The translations under genes and the position numbers were made by a program. Source: Flavobacteriales bacterium UBA979 (GTDB lineage: Bacteria > Bacteroidota > Bacteroidia > Flavobacteriales_D > Sanyastnellaceae). Taken from it: 64,000 nucleotides of DNA. The stretch spans positions 24,924 to 88,923 of the forward strand of contig DBBR01000033.1 of the NCBI GenBank assembly GCA_002292325.1, in the 5' to 3' direction. The notes under the pieces were generated by a model. It worked only from the letters and a program-made list of their open reading frames with translations. It made no database searches and had not been told where the DNA came from. The first letter of the stretch is position 1; the number at the start of each line of letters is the position of its first letter. Below, piece by piece: positions 52,920 to 62,493 of this stretch.

Positions 52920-53516
52920 TTAGCTTCGAAGAATTTCGATGCGCCCATGTTCGTCGAATTGAACGAGCAAGGATGGTGGTCCAGCGTGTGTTGATGCTCC
53001 ATGATATTGGGCGGTATGATCGACCATATCCAAAAGACGCGGCTGGATTTCGTTGAACTGGCGAGGGGTTGGTTGCCCCGAAAAATTGGCGCTTGTAGAT
53101 GCCAAAGGCTTGCCCAACCCTTGGATTAAAAACTGCAAATAGGGGTCTTCAACCATTCGGACGGCAATCGATCCGTTGGCACGAACCATGCCCTGTGCAA
53201 ATTCAAATGGACATTGTGCGGTTAACTGTCCTATCAGCGTGATCGGTCGATCGCTGACTTCTAACAATTCCCACGCTGCATCGGGTAAATTGGGAATCAA
53301 CTGTTCCAAGAGGCGCTCGGAGTCAATCAACATGAGCAGTGATTCGCCCGGATCTCGCCCTTTGATATCGAATGTTTTGGCGACTGCTGAAGCATTTGTT
53401 GAATCGGCAGCGAGTCCCCAAACAGTGTCTGTAGGATGCAGGACGACACCACCGCTGCGGAGTGTTCGAACGGTTTCAACCGCATCTGAATGCCAAAGTG
53501 GTTTTCGCTTAGGCAT
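52920..53516 (-). CDS. tsaC: L-threonylcarbamoyladenylate synthase (TsaC/Sua5/YrdC)
   Basis: A 198-residue enzyme making threonylcarbamoyl-AMP for t6A in tRNA. YrdC signatures: [18 protein letters not shown] (about 22-39), [34 protein letters not shown] and [16 protein letters not shown]. It is the YrdC domain only, without the Sua5 C-terminal domain. ATG 53516 is chosen, overlapping purC by 8 nt; the alternative 53534 overlaps by 26. Its product is also the substrate lineage for MtaB at the left end of the window. Confidence 0.93.
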   Translation of the reverse strand: MPKRKPLWHSDAVETVRTLRSGGVVLHPTDTVWGLAADSTNASAVAKTFDIKGRDPGESLLMLIDSERLLEQLIPNLPDAAWELLEVSDRPITLIGQLTAQCPFEFAQGMVRANGSIAVRMVEDPYLQFLIQGLGKPLASTSANFSGQPTPRQFNEIQPRLLDMVDHTAQYHGASTHAGPPSLLVQFDEHGRIEILRS

Positions 53517-54468
53517 GGATGCTATTCTCGGCAATCCATTGACTCACGGCTTCATGTATTTCTTGCTCTAGTGACTCCGTCTCTTGTTTTAGAAAAGGCT
53601 GACCCGTGACTTGCTCATACAAACCGATGTACCGCTGGCTTACTTTTTCAATAAATTCAGGGGGCATTGCAGGCATGATTTGCCCATCTAGTCCCATGAA
53701 ATCATGCTCCATAAGCCACTCGCGTACGAATTCCTTGCTCAATTGCTTTTGATTTTCATTCGACTCTTGGCGCTCCTGATATCCTTCTTTTATGAAATAC
53801 CGCGAACTGTCGGGTGTATGGATTTCATCAATGAGAAACAGCTGTCCGTTCTTGAGGCCAAACTCGTACTTCGTGTCAACCAATATCAGTCCTTGTTTGG
53901 ATGCCATGTCGGTTCCGCGAGCGAAAAGTGCTCTTGTCGTGGACTCCAACTCGGCATAAAGTTCTTGCGATACCAAGCCGCGCTGGATTATTTCTGCCTT
54001 GCTAATGTCCTCATCATGTCCTTCGTCCGCTTTTGTCGCAGGCGTAATGATCGGTTCGGGAAATCGATCGTGCTCTGACATTCCATCCGGCATTGCAACT
54101 CCACATAGCGTGCGAGTTCCCGACTTGTAAGTTCGCCAAGCATGACCTGTGAGGTAGCCGCGAATGACCATTTCAAGTCGGATAGGCTCACACTTGTGAC
54201 CAATGGTGACCTGTGGATGGGGCGTTGCAATTTTCCAAGTAGGCACGATGTCCGCTACGGCATCGAGAAAATAACTGGCAATGCCATTCAGTACTTGACC
54301 TTTGAATGGAATGGGTTCGGGTAAGACGACGTCGAATGCGCTGATTCGGTCAGAAACCACTGCGACGATGCGGTCACCAAGTATGGTGTACATATCCCTG
54401 ACCTTACCATGATAAGCATGGGTTTGCTTTGGAAATTGGAAATCAGAATGAAACAAATGTTTACTCAT
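53509..54468 (-). CDS. purC: SAICAR synthase (phosphoribosylaminoimidazole-succinocarboxamide synthase)
   Basis: A 319-residue purine-biosynthesis enzyme joining CAIR and aspartate. Motifs: [13 protein letters not shown] (20-32), [70 protein letters not shown] and [14 protein letters not shown]. It is the longer fungal-like/Bacteroidota form. It overlaps phoH by 4 nt (ATGA) and tsaC by 8 nt. Confidence 0.95.
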   Translation of the reverse strand: MSKHLFHSDFQFPKQTHAYHGKVRDMYTILGDRIVAVVSDRISAFDVVLPEPIPFKGQVLNGIASYFLDAVADIVPTWKIATPHPQVTIGHKCEPIRLEMVIRGYLTGHAWRTYKSGTRTLCGVAMPDGMSEHDRFPEPIITPATKADEGHDEDISKAEIIQRGLVSQELYAELESTTRALFARGTDMASKQGLILVDTKYEFGLKNGQLFLIDEIHTPDSSRYFIKEGYQERQESNENQKQLSKEFVREWLMEHDFMGLDGQIMPAMPPEFIEKVSQRYIGLYEQVTGQPFLKQETESLEQEIHEAVSQWIAENSIHA

Positions 54469-55469
54469 GATGGCGTAGAATCAGATCGGGAGTCGGTGGA
54501 TTGAAGTGATGATCGTGTATCGTGCTCCGTATCGGCTTTTTCAAATGCTTGAATCACCGCTTTGACCAAGCGGTGCCGAATGACATCACTTCCGTCCAAT
54601 TCAATGAACGAGATGCCAGGAATTCCTTTCAAAAATCGATTGGCGTATTTAAGTCCAGATGCTTGCTTCCGAGGGAGGTCAATTTGCGTTGCATCCCCGG
54701 TAATGACAAACTTGGCGTCTTTTCCCATGCGAGTGAGAAACATCTTGATTTGCGCAACAGTCGTATTCTGCGCCTCGTCCAGTATGACAAAGGCTTTATC
54801 AAGGGTACGTCCACGCATAAAGGCCAAAGGCGCAATCTCGATGACCCCTTTTTCCAGATAATCGGCTACTTTATCAAAAGGAAGCATGTCCGTCAACGCA
54901 TCATAAAGAGGTTGCAAATACGGATCGAGCTTTTCTTTGAGATCGCCCGGAAGAAACCCGAGGTTTTCACCTGCCTCGACTGCAGGGCGGGTGAGGATGA
55001 TTTTTTTCACCCTTTTATCCTTCAAGGCTGCGACGGCCATGGCCACCGCTGTATATGTCTTGCCAGTACCTGCAGGGCCTATTGCAAAAACCATGTCGTC
55101 TGAACGTATGGAGTCAACAAGTCGCTGCTGGTTCGGAGTTCTCGCTGTAATTCGATTGCCGCCGGGACCATAAACCAGGGTGTCATCTTTGATTGATTGG
55201 GCCTTCAGGTTGGATTCATCTTCCCCCACAAGGCGATGCACATCGTCTTCTTTCAAATCATTGTAACGTTGGATGTGCCAAAGAATCATGCGCATCACTT
55301 CGTCGAAGCGACCCATGTCTTCAACAGAGCCCGATGCCGACACGATTTCTCCACGCGCTACAAGGTGCAAGGTGGGAAAGTGGGATTTTAACGCGCGCCA
55401 ATTCAGATTGTCTACGCCTAAAAACACCAACGGATCAACACCTTGGATGGATATCTCTTTCTTTTGCAT
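54465..55469 (-). CDS. PhoH-family ATPase
   Basis: A 334-residue cytoplasmic ATPase. An N-terminal KH-like region (about 10-75) is followed by [12 protein letters not shown], Walker [14 protein letters not shown] (about 131-143), [20 protein letters not shown], and Walker [11 protein letters not shown], then [10 protein letters not shown] and [13 protein letters not shown]. The family is linked to RNA metabolism, with YbeZ-type members acting with YbeY in ribosome maturation. ATG 55469 gives the normal start; 55496 would run closer to the divergent gene. First gene of phoH-purC-tsaC-cca. Confidence 0.93.
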   Translation of the reverse strand: MQKKEISIQGVDPLVFLGVDNLNWRALKSHFPTLHLVARGEIVSASGSVEDMGRFDEVMRMILWHIQRYNDLKEDDVHRLVGEDESNLKAQSIKDDTLVYGPGGNRITARTPNQQRLVDSIRSDDMVFAIGPAGTGKTYTAVAMAVAALKDKRVKKIILTRPAVEAGENLGFLPGDLKEKLDPYLQPLYDALTDMLPFDKVADYLEKGVIEIAPLAFMRGRTLDKAFVILDEAQNTTVAQIKMFLTRMGKDAKFVITGDATQIDLPRKQASGLKYANRFLKGIPGISFIELDGSDVIRHRLVKAVIQAFEKADTEHDTRSSLQSTDSRSDSTPS

Positions 55470-55478
55470 ATGCGGATA

Positions 55479-55486
55479 CAAAAATA
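55479..55486 (-). promoter_or_regulatory. Candidate -7 promoter element for phoH
   Basis: The minus strand reads TATTTTTG, an exact TAnnTTTG match, 9 nt before the phoH ATG. A TTTG lies 15 nt further upstream, a little closer than the usual spacing. The whole divergent region to the SAM hydrolase gene is 36 bp. Confidence 0.35.
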
Positions 55487-55505
55487 GGTTTCTCACCTTT
55501 GCAAA

Positions 55506-56324
55506 ATGCCGATCGTAACACTAACATCTGACTTTGGGTTAAGCAGTCACTATTCTGCCATCCTAAAAGGAGCTCTTTTACAGAGAGTTCCGGATGTTCA
55601 GGTGGTGGATATTTCGCACAAGATTCGAAAATTTGATGTGGTTGAAGCGGCTTTTGTATTGCGCTCAGTCTACCGAGAGTTCCCGGAAGGAACAATTCAC
55701 ATGATCTGTGTTCGCGGAGCTCAATCACCAGAAACACCTCATCGATTGGTCCTGTTGGATGGGCACTACTTCATTGGCGCTGATACCGGAGTATTTCGTT
55801 TGATTGCTGAAACCAATCCAGAGGCCGTTTTTGATTTCTCAGGGTTGAACCTGGATGTGAATGCCCCAACTTTTCCAGAGCGAGAGGTATTTGTTCCGGC
55901 AGCAGCGCATCTTGCACGAGGCGGCCAGGCCGATTTAATTGGACGTCCGGCGGGTGACTTGAGGGAGGCGGCACCGCGTCGAGTCAGCTATGAGCAAGAC
56001 ACACTTGTGGGCCATGTGGTGCACGTGGATGATTATGGGGATGTAATCACGAACATCACCAAAAAGGATTTCCTAGCGTTTGGCAAAGGACGACCTTTTG
56101 AAATTCAGCTTCGTACGAGCAGAATGCACATTCGGACAATTAGCGAGCACTACCAGGAGGTGCCAGTTGGGAAAGAGGTCGCCCTTTTCAATTATGCTGG
56201 TCTACTTGAAATTGCGATGAACAACCACAGCGCTCCTGGAGATCGGGGAGGGGCAGATGCTTTGCTAGGATTGAATAGAGGCCAGATCATTCGCGTGAAA
56301 TTCGATGGGAATACGCTACTGTAA
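55506..56324 (+). CDS. SAM hydroxide adenosyltransferase (DUF62 / chlorinase-fluorinase family)
   Basis: A 272-residue cytoplasmic protein. The N-terminal domain carries TLTSDFGLSSHYSAILKGAL (5-24), VVDISHKIRKFDVVEAAFVL, GTIHMICVRGA and FIGADTGVF. The C-terminal domain includes GHVVHVDDYGDVITNI and ALFNYAGLLEIAMNN. Most members hydrolyse S-adenosylmethionine to adenosine and methionine; only a few halogenate. Physiological role is unclear. The downstream gene starts on the base after its stop. Confidence 0.9.
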   Translation: MPIVTLTSDFGLSSHYSAILKGALLQRVPDVQVVDISHKIRKFDVVEAAFVLRSVYREFPEGTIHMICVRGAQSPETPHRLVLLDGHYFIGADTGVFRLIAETNPEAVFDFSGLNLDVNAPTFPEREVFVPAAAHLARGGQADLIGRPAGDLREAAPRRVSYEQDTLVGHVVHVDDYGDVITNITKKDFLAFGKGRPFEIQLRTSRMHIRTISEHYQEVPVGKEVALFNYAGLLEIAMNNHSAPGDRGGADALLGLNRGQIIRVKFDGNTLL

Positions 56325-56645
56325 ATGGGAATTCTGAGGATTGTAAAAATGGAGTTTGAGCCTGCAAGCGTTCATTCGTTTGATCGTTTGTTTCATTTGA
56401 ACCAAGGGAAAATCTTAGCCATGCCCGGATGCCAGCAGGTCATCCTCTTAAATGGCTCTTCCCATGATGCCGTCCGAACGACATTGAGTTGGTGGAAGGA
56501 TCAAGCAGCGCTCGATGATTATCGGCACTCGGAGTTGTTCGGGATAGTATGGCCCCAAACCAAAAAAATGTTTGTCAGTGAACCTGTGGCGTGGAGTCTT
56601 GATTGGCCCTTGGACTTGGCCGATTCGCTACCTTTCCCGTTGTAA
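56325..56645 (+). CDS. ABM-superfamily (antibiotic biosynthesis monooxygenase-like) small protein
   Basis: A 106-residue protein that looks like a dimeric ferredoxin-like ABM fold. It has a strand-start IVKMEFEPASVHSFDRLFHL, a GCQQVILL strand, and SWWKDQAALDDYRHSELFGIVWPQTKKMF, the W-x-x-x-x-A-L-x-x-Y-x-x-S-x-x-F pattern of the family. Enzymatic role unknown; in Bacteroidota such proteins often precede gliding ABC genes. The ATG directly follows the previous stop (TAAATG). It ends 13 bp before gldF-gldG. Confidence 0.72.
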   Translation: MGILRIVKMEFEPASVHSFDRLFHLNQGKILAMPGCQQVILLNGSSHDAVRTTLSWWKDQAALDDYRHSELFGIVWPQTKKMFVSEPVAWSLDWPLDLADSLPFPL

Positions 56646-56658
56646 CTTTGCCCTTACG

Positions 56659-59136
56659 ATGATCGCACTTGCTATTAAGGAACTTCGGGCGTTTTTCAGC
56701 ACGTTGATGGGCTATGTGGTGGTGGCCATATTTCTGCTTTTGACAGGACTGATCATGTGGGTTTTTCCTGGAGAATGGAATGTGCTTGATGCTGGACAAG
56801 CAAGTTTGGAATCGTTCTTTGTTTGGGCTCCTTGGGTCTTGATGCTCATTGTTCCAGCAATAACGATGCGGTCCTTTTCCGAAGAAATGAGGACGGGTAC
56901 CATGGAATTGTTGGCCACAAAACCTATCAGCTCGTTCGGTATTGTTTTGGCAAAGTTTTTTGGCGCATTGGGTATTTTACTTTTTGCGTTGCTTCCCACG
57001 TTGCTTTTCATTCCCATCATTGGGCATTTAGGTCAACCACAATGGAATTTTGATCTTGGCGCCATCAAGGGAAGCTATGCCGGTCTGATTTTTATTAGTG
57101 CAGCGTACACTGCAATTGGGATAGCGATTTCGGCTCTGACTCGAAATCCATTGATGGCATTTTTAATCACCTTATTTTTTCTCGTTATCTCCTTTATTGG
57201 CTTTTCTGCTTTAGCGAGTTTTGATTGGTTGGGGACTTGGGATTACACGTTCGCACAATTGGGAATGGATGCGCATTATCAAGCCCTGAGTAGAGGTGTG
57301 CTGACTGTAGTGGATATGGGATATTTTGTCCTGCTATCAGCGGCTTTCTTGTGGTTGGCTCAATACACGGTACAATGCATTCATTCGAAAACACGGGAAG
57401 CAGGCATCCAGTGGCTATTGGGCAATGGAATCATCGGCGTGGTGTTTTGGGCGATTGCATCGGTTCCATTGCAATGGGATCTTACGGATGAGCAGCGGTT
57501 CACCTTGACCGAGTCAACCACTGACTTGGTGGAGGGTCTGGATGATGAAGTGTTCATTACGTGCTACTTGACAGGTGATTTCCCAGCGCAATGGAAGCGC
57601 CTTGAACGGGCCATCGGTCATCAATTGAATGGACTGGCAGCAGTTTCGAAAGGCAACATTCGATTCCAATTTGTAGATGTATACGCGATCGATGATCGTC
57701 AAACGATTGGCCAAAATGAAGAGAAACTCGTAGAGCAAGGGCTTCAGTACACCCGAATTTCGTTCTCAGAGAATGGCGCTCAAGCATTCAAGACCATCTG
57801 GCCTGCGGCACTGGTAACATACCGCAATAAAACAGAGCCTGTTCAGTTTTTCAGGTCTGAAATACCCGAGCCAACTGAGCTCATGATCCAAGGTTCGATC
57901 AATTCGCTCGAATATGAACTCACTCGAGCGATCCGAAAACTTCAACAAGTCGAACGACCTCGAATCGCCATGGTTGAAGGTCACGGGGAATTAGACGAAG
58001 CCTCTGTGGCTGATTTCGTGATGGACCTGGAAACGGATTACGATGTGTTTCGGGTAAAGCTCAATGGTCAACTCGGCATACTTTCTGAGCGCATCGAAGG
58101 AATGACGCGACGGGTGAATCGATTTGATTTGGCGATTGTCGCGCAACCCGATTCAGCATTTGACCCAAAGGATCAGGTGATCATGGATCAATTCATCATG
58201 AACGGCGGAAAGGTCATATGGCTTATCGATCCGATAGCACTTGATTTGGATAGCCTGTCTGTCAATCAGATGACCATGGGTATCACGAATGAAATCGGTA
58301 TATACGACCAGCTATTCCAATACGGCGTTCGTTTCAATCGCAACCTTGTTGTTGACTTGCAGTGCGCCCCCATTCTTATGGGGGCTGGGCCCATGGGAAA
58401 TCAAGAGAACTGGCAGGTTTTCAATTGGTACTTTGCCCCGATAGCCATTCCCTTCGGTATTCAACACCCCATCACCACCAACCTTGATCCAATTAAATTT
58501 GATTTTGCGTCCCGTCTTGATACGGTAGCTGTGGGGGGAGATTTGACCAAAACAGTTTTGCTGTCAACGTCTGAAATGTCGCGGGAGTACAAAGCCCCCG
58601 TTCGTGTTTCCAGCAGCATTGTGGAGCTCAAGCCGGAGTATTTTGCACAGAATAACTTGCCTCCTCAGCCACTGGCCGTGCTGGTCGAAGGTGAATTTGA
58701 ATCTGCTTTTTTGCACCGGTTGCCGGACACCCTAACTTCAAACCCTGATTTCGCTTTCCAAGGCCGAAGTGTTCGGACCGCACAACTCATGATCGGAGAC
58801 GGAAACTTGATTCAGAATCAAGTCAAAAGCGGTCCCAATGGCCCCATGATTTTGCCGTTGGGTTACGATCGTCAAGCTGGACGTGTGATTTATGACAACA
58901 AGGAATTCTTGCGCAATTCAGTGAGTTACCTTCTTGACGAGACCGCTGCTATATCGGTTAGGTCAAGGACCATCGAGCTTCGACCATTGAATGCAGAGAC
59001 CATTCGACGCGAGCGTTTGGGGTGGCAAGTCGGGGCTTCACTCGTACCTATTGCATTGGTATCATTGATTGGGTGGGTCTTTGTGGCTCGACGCAAACGT
59101 AAATTTGGCACTGCATTATCTTCATCCTTTGAATAA
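56659..59136 (+). CDS. Fused GldF-GldG gliding/ABC-transporter membrane protein
   Basis: An 825-residue membrane protein. Residues 1-245 are a GldF-type ABC-2 permease with about six membrane segments (ELRAFFSTLMGYVVVAIFLL at the start; PAITMRSFSEEMRTGTMELL at 66-85 is the family signature). Residues about 250-825 are GldG: a membrane segment (250-270), QRFTLTESTTDLVEGLDD, the extracytoplasmic ABC-type-unknown domain with MVEGHGELDEASVADF and VIMDQFIMNGGKVIWLIDP, and a C-terminal anchor (about 785-810) with RRKRK after it. In most gliding Bacteroidota these are two adjacent genes; here no stop separates them. The ATPase GldA is not in the window. ATG 56659 is chosen as the GldF-type start. 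Confidence 0.87.
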   Translation: MIALAIKELRAFFSTLMGYVVVAIFLLLTGLIMWVFPGEWNVLDAGQASLESFFVWAPWVLMLIVPAITMRSFSEEMRTGTMELLATKPISSFGIVLAKFFGALGILLFALLPTLLFIPIIGHLGQPQWNFDLGAIKGSYAGLIFISAAYTAIGIAISALTRNPLMAFLITLFFLVISFIGFSALASFDWLGTWDYTFAQLGMDAHYQALSRGVLTVVDMGYFVLLSAAFLWLAQYTVQCIHSKTREAGIQWLLGNGIIGVVFWAIASVPLQWDLTDEQRFTLTESTTDLVEGLDDEVFITCYLTGDFPAQWKRLERAIGHQLNGLAAVSKGNIRFQFVDVYAIDDRQTIGQNEEKLVEQGLQYTRISFSENGAQAFKTIWPAALVTYRNKTEPVQFFRSEIPEPTELMIQGSINSLEYELTRAIRKLQQVERPRIAMVEGHGELDEASVADFVMDLETDYDVFRVKLNGQLGILSERIEGMTRRVNRFDLAIVAQPDSAFDPKDQVIMDQFIMNGGKVIWLIDPIALDLDSLSVNQMTMGITNEIGIYDQLFQYGVRFNRNLVVDLQCAPILMGAGPMGNQENWQVFNWYFAPIAIPFGIQHPITTNLDPIKFDFASRLDTVAVGGDLTKTVLLSTSEMSREYKAPVRVSSSIVELKPEYFAQNNLPPQPLAVLVEGEFESAFLHRLPDTLTSNPDFAFQGRSVRTAQLMIGDGNLIQNQVKSGPNGPMILPLGYDRQAGRVIYDNKEFLRNSVSYLLDETAAISVRSRTIELRPLNAETIRRERLGWQVGASLVPIALVSLIGWVFVARRKRKFGTALSSSFE

Positions 59137-59142
59137 ATTCTT

Positions 59143-60150
59143 ATGAATAAGAACCTGCGCCTCTTTTACATTTTACTTTTTGTCACTGCAGTTGCGGCTG
59201 GATTGCGGTTTTATGAGGGTCAAAACAATGCGGAAATCAAATCATTCGACGCTGCTGCTTTCGCTGTTGCCGATACGGCATCGGTTGACCGAATCTTCAT
59301 TGCTGACAAGGATGGGAATACGGCCCTGATCGAACGAACGTCTGAAAGGTATTGGAAATTGAATGGGTCATACTTTGCCCGCAAGGATGCCGTGGATTTG
59401 TTGCTTAAGACCTTTCTCCGTACGCGGGTTCAAAGTCCTGTTCCACGGGCGGAACTTGAGAATGTCAATCGGTTGTTAGCCGGGCGTGCCAAGAAGGTTG
59501 AGATCTACCAAGGAGGCCAAGTTCCAGTCAAGACATGGTACATTGGTACATCCACTCAGAATCATACGGGAACCTATATGGTTCTCGGCAATGAAGATGG
59601 AAGCATCGCAGAAGAGCCGTTCATCGTTCACATGGAGGGGTTTACTGGATTTTTGTCCACTCGATTCTTCACGGATGAGAAGGAGTGGCGCTATACAGGG
59701 GTCTTTGATTATCCAGGAGATGGATTGCAACGAGTGGAAATTGATGTGCACGGAGCGAGACCAAAATCGTATGCTATTGCTGTAGATGAGGCAGCCCAAA
59801 TGACAGTCAGTGGAGCGCAATTAAGCAGCCGAATGGATACGCTTTTTTGGCAAAACAAGTTCAATTTGTTTCGTAAGGTCCATTTAGAGACGTACAACAA
59901 TCATCTCACCGCGGAGGCTGAAGACAGCTTGATGACCCGGGCAAAACCGGCGTATACCCTCAAAGCATGGTCGCTTGGACAAATAGAACCGGACAACATT
60001 GACCTCTATTGGAAGGCTCCAACTTCAGATACTTACGACGACAATGGCAACTTGAATCCATGGGATGGGTCACGTATGTATGCCGTCTATAAAAACGAGG
60101 CCGTCCTCGTTCAGCGATTTGTCTTTGACCCCCTTCTTCAAGGCCTTTAA
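59143..60150 (+). CDS. DUF4340-like membrane-anchored protein
   Basis: A 335-residue protein with one N-terminal membrane segment (about 6-22) and an extracytoplasmic remainder. VDRIFIADKDGNTALIERTSERYWKLNGSYFARKDAVDLLL is the DUF4340 pattern, read in two blocks, and an internal repeat of this style follows later. DUF4340 proteins commonly sit directly after GldG-family genes, as here (6 bp), and are presumed to work with that ABC system. Substrate and role unknown. It is convergent with the glycosyltransferase gene, the stops overlapping by 4 nt. Confidence 0.72.
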   Translation: MNKNLRLFYILLFVTAVAAGLRFYEGQNNAEIKSFDAAAFAVADTASVDRIFIADKDGNTALIERTSERYWKLNGSYFARKDAVDLLLKTFLRTRVQSPVPRAELENVNRLLAGRAKKVEIYQGGQVPVKTWYIGTSTQNHTGTYMVLGNEDGSIAEEPFIVHMEGFTGFLSTRFFTDEKEWRYTGVFDYPGDGLQRVEIDVHGARPKSYAIAVDEAAQMTVSGAQLSSRMDTLFWQNKFNLFRKVHLETYNNHLTAEAEDSLMTRAKPAYTLKAWSLGQIEPDNIDLYWKAPTSDTYDDNGNLNPWDGSRMYAVYKNEAVLVQRFVFDPLLQGL

Positions 60151-61169
60151 GAACGCAACGGGAGCGGCACGTCCTTGATCGTTCCGATGGTGGGGTTGCG
60201 TTTGCGTAAAACGACCACGTGAAAGTATTCAGTGAACAGTCCCCAACCGTAAGCGGATAATTGACAAATCCCAGCCCACCAGGCTAAGACCCCAATCATC
60301 AAACTACGATTGGAATAAGTGGCATGACTGACAATGGCAATGCTCCATATGAGAAGCGGTAAAGCAATCAGCACTTTTAAATACACCGGAAAAAGTATGA
60401 AGCCTACAAGGCAAACAATTGCATACAAACTAAACAGGGTAGGCATCCAATGAATGGGCTTCAACTCTCCGGGATAAAACTTACGAATATTCAACCGAGC
60501 CCGACCAAAAAACTCAACCTGCGATCGGAATTGACTAAAGCTCGTTCTTCGTTTATGGTATACAAAAGCTTCTGCAATTAAGGCGGTTTTTAACCCATGA
60601 TCGAGGATTCGAACGGAGAATTCAACGTCTTCGCCTTTGACGCTGATGCGGTACCCTTGGGTCACATCCCATGCCTTTCGCGAAATCCCCATATTAAATG
60701 ATCGAGGATGGTACGTTCCGACATTGCGTTTTCCTCCGCGTATTCCACCTGTTGTGAAGGGGGAGGTCATCGAGTAACTAATGGCTTTTTGGATGGAAGA
60801 AAAATCAGGTGAAGCCGCATCGGGACCACCGTATGCGTCAATTTCAGGATGTGATTCCAGAAAAAGTCGTACGGACCGGAAATAATCGGGTGGAATGATG
60901 CAGTCTGAATCAAATACCACAAACCAGTCTCCTTGAGCTCGCTCAAACCCGTAATTCCGTGTGAATCCCTGTCGGGTATTCTCCTTTACAAAATACCGAA
61001 TATTTAATCGGTCTGAGTAGCTGCGTACAACAGATTCCGCGGCATCTGTGCTACCGTCCTCTACCACCAAAACCTCAAAATCCTGTTCTGACTGGAGGGT
61101 GAGTGAATCCAATAATTCATCTATTTCCTGAGGACGATTGTACAGGGGAATGATCAGGGAGAATTTCAT
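60147..61169 (-). CDS. Family 2 glycosyltransferase, membrane-bound
   Basis: A 340-residue GT-A fold transferase. SLIIPLYNRPQEIDELLDSL (4-23), VLVVEDGSTD, NTRQGFTRNYGFERAQGDW and VVFDSDCIIPPDYF (the DxD-like DSD metal motif). KGEDVEFSVRILDHG holds the catalytic ED. Two or three membrane segments lie at about 238-305. It probably makes a surface polysaccharide or glycolipid; donor and acceptor unknown. Monocistronic, divergent from the thiolase gene. Confidence 0.9.
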   Translation of the reverse strand: MKFSLIIPLYNRPQEIDELLDSLTLQSEQDFEVLVVEDGSTDAAESVVRSYSDRLNIRYFVKENTRQGFTRNYGFERAQGDWFVVFDSDCIIPPDYFRSVRLFLESHPEIDAYGGPDAASPDFSSIQKAISYSMTSPFTTGGIRGGKRNVGTYHPRSFNMGISRKAWDVTQGYRISVKGEDVEFSVRILDHGLKTALIAEAFVYHKRRTSFSQFRSQVEFFGRARLNIRKFYPGELKPIHWMPTLFSLYAIVCLVGFILFPVYLKVLIALPLLIWSIAIVSHATYSNRSLMIGVLAWWAGICQLSAYGWGLFTEYFHVVVLRKRNPTIGTIKDVPLPLRS

Positions 61170-61209
61170 AACTAGATTCGGTGTTGTAAAAATGAGGTGG
61201 AAGTCCGTG

Positions 61210-61238
61210 TTTGTAGCGAGGGTGACCCGTTATCTTTG
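61210..61238 (+). promoter_or_regulatory. Promoter of the thiolase operon
   Basis: TTTG (61210-61213) and an exact -7 TATCTTTG (61231-61238) are 17 bp apart, within the range given for Bacteroidota sigma factor promoters. The ATG of the thiolase gene is 20 nt downstream. This is the best complete promoter I found in the window. Confidence 0.55.
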
Positions 61239-61257
61239 ACCAGAGTACAGTTGAAAA

Positions 61258-62463
61258 ATGAATGCATTTATAGTTGACGGAGTTCGCACTCCCATTGGAA
61301 GCTTTGGTGGATCGTTGTCGCCCATTCGTACAGATGATCTCGCCGCATTATCGATTCGGGCGCTCTTAGAGCGCCATGCTTCATTGGACCCTCGTTGCAT
61401 CGGCGATGTTTTGCTCGGATGTGCCAATCAGGCAGGCGAGGACAATAGAAATGTTGCGCGCATGGCTTCTTTGCTTGCGGGACTGCCGCAGGAAGTCCCC
61501 GGAGAAACCATCAATCGACTTTGTGCTTCTGGAATGGGTGCTGCACTTCATGGCGCTAGAATGCTTCATTGCAATGATGCAGACGTTGTTTTAGCGGGAG
61601 GAGTGGAGCACATGACCCGCGGGCCTTGGGTGTTTTCGAAGGCCTCCAAACCGTTTGGTCGCGACAGTGAGATGCACGACACAAGCTTTGGATGGCGATT
61701 CATCAACCCCAAGCTTGAAGCCATATATGGAACGGACGGCATGGGGCAGACCGCTGAAAATTTGGTGGATTTGCATCAAATCAGTCGTGAAGATCAGGAC
61801 GCGTTTGCTCACTGGTCACAGCAAAAAGCGGCTAGCTCAGGCGAAGTGCGTTCAGAAGAAATGGTGTCCGTTTCCATTCCGCAAAAGAAAGCTGCTGCGA
61901 TTGAGTTTACACAAGATGAATTTGTGAAGGCTGGAACGACACGGGACATTTTAGCTAAATTGCGTCCAGCTTTTCGAAAGGAGGGAGGCTCCGTTACTGC
62001 TGGGAATTCATCGGGATTAAATGACGGTTCTGCGGCGATGCTTTTGGCGAATGAAACGGGTTTGAAACTCCATGGCTTAGAACCCCTGTGTCGGATTGTA
62101 TCAAGCGCTGTTGTTGGAGTAGAACCTCGCATCATGGGCATCGGACCTGTGGAGGCCTCTAATCAGGCACTATTAAAGGCTGGATTAACAATGAACGACA
62201 TGGGCCTGATTGAATTAAATGAAGCGTTTTCAGCTCAGGCGCTTGCTTGCATTCGTCAATGGGGGATATCGGATTTTGATGAACGTTTGAATCCGCTTGG
62301 AGGAGCCATTGCTCTTGGGCATCCGCTCGGTATGACAGGCGCAAGATTGTTGTTGACAGCTTCGAAGCAATTGGTGCGATCGGGCAAGCAATATGCGCTG
62401 GTGACCTTATGCGTTGGAGTGGGGCAGGGATACGCGACCGTGTTAGAGAATATGCAACGTTAA
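61258..62463 (+). CDS. Acetyl-CoA acyltransferase (thiolase; 3-oxoadipyl-CoA thiolase-like)
   Basis: A 401-residue thiolase. Acyl-binding Cys C89 in INRLCASGMGA, ELNEAFSAQ, GGAIALGHPLGMTGAR with the catalytic His, and the second Cys in VTLCVGVGQG. GCANQAGEDNRNVARMASLLAG is read in parts as the pattern of PcaF/PaaJ-type thiolases, which cleave 3-oxoadipyl-CoA in aromatic catabolism; beta-oxidation FadA-type use is also possible. First gene of a rightward unit with a PaaY-like protein and trmN6. Confidence 0.9.
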   Translation: MNAFIVDGVRTPIGSFGGSLSPIRTDDLAALSIRALLERHASLDPRCIGDVLLGCANQAGEDNRNVARMASLLAGLPQEVPGETINRLCASGMGAALHGARMLHCNDADVVLAGGVEHMTRGPWVFSKASKPFGRDSEMHDTSFGWRFINPKLEAIYGTDGMGQTAENLVDLHQISREDQDAFAHWSQQKAASSGEVRSEEMVSVSIPQKKAAAIEFTQDEFVKAGTTRDILAKLRPAFRKEGGSVTAGNSSGLNDGSAAMLLANETGLKLHGLEPLCRIVSSAVVGVEPRIMGIGPVEASNQALLKAGLTMNDMGLIELNEAFSAQALACIRQWGISDFDERLNPLGGAIALGHPLGMTGARLLLTASKQLVRSGKQYALVTLCVGVGQGYATVLENMQR

Positions 62464-62493
62464 TCTTTGATTTTGATTCAATCATTCAAAAAT

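Noticed and set aside
54522-55103. 193-residue plus-strand frame
   Set aside because: Antisense to phoH, whose motifs are complete; the frame has a Cys/His-rich composition unlike real genes here.
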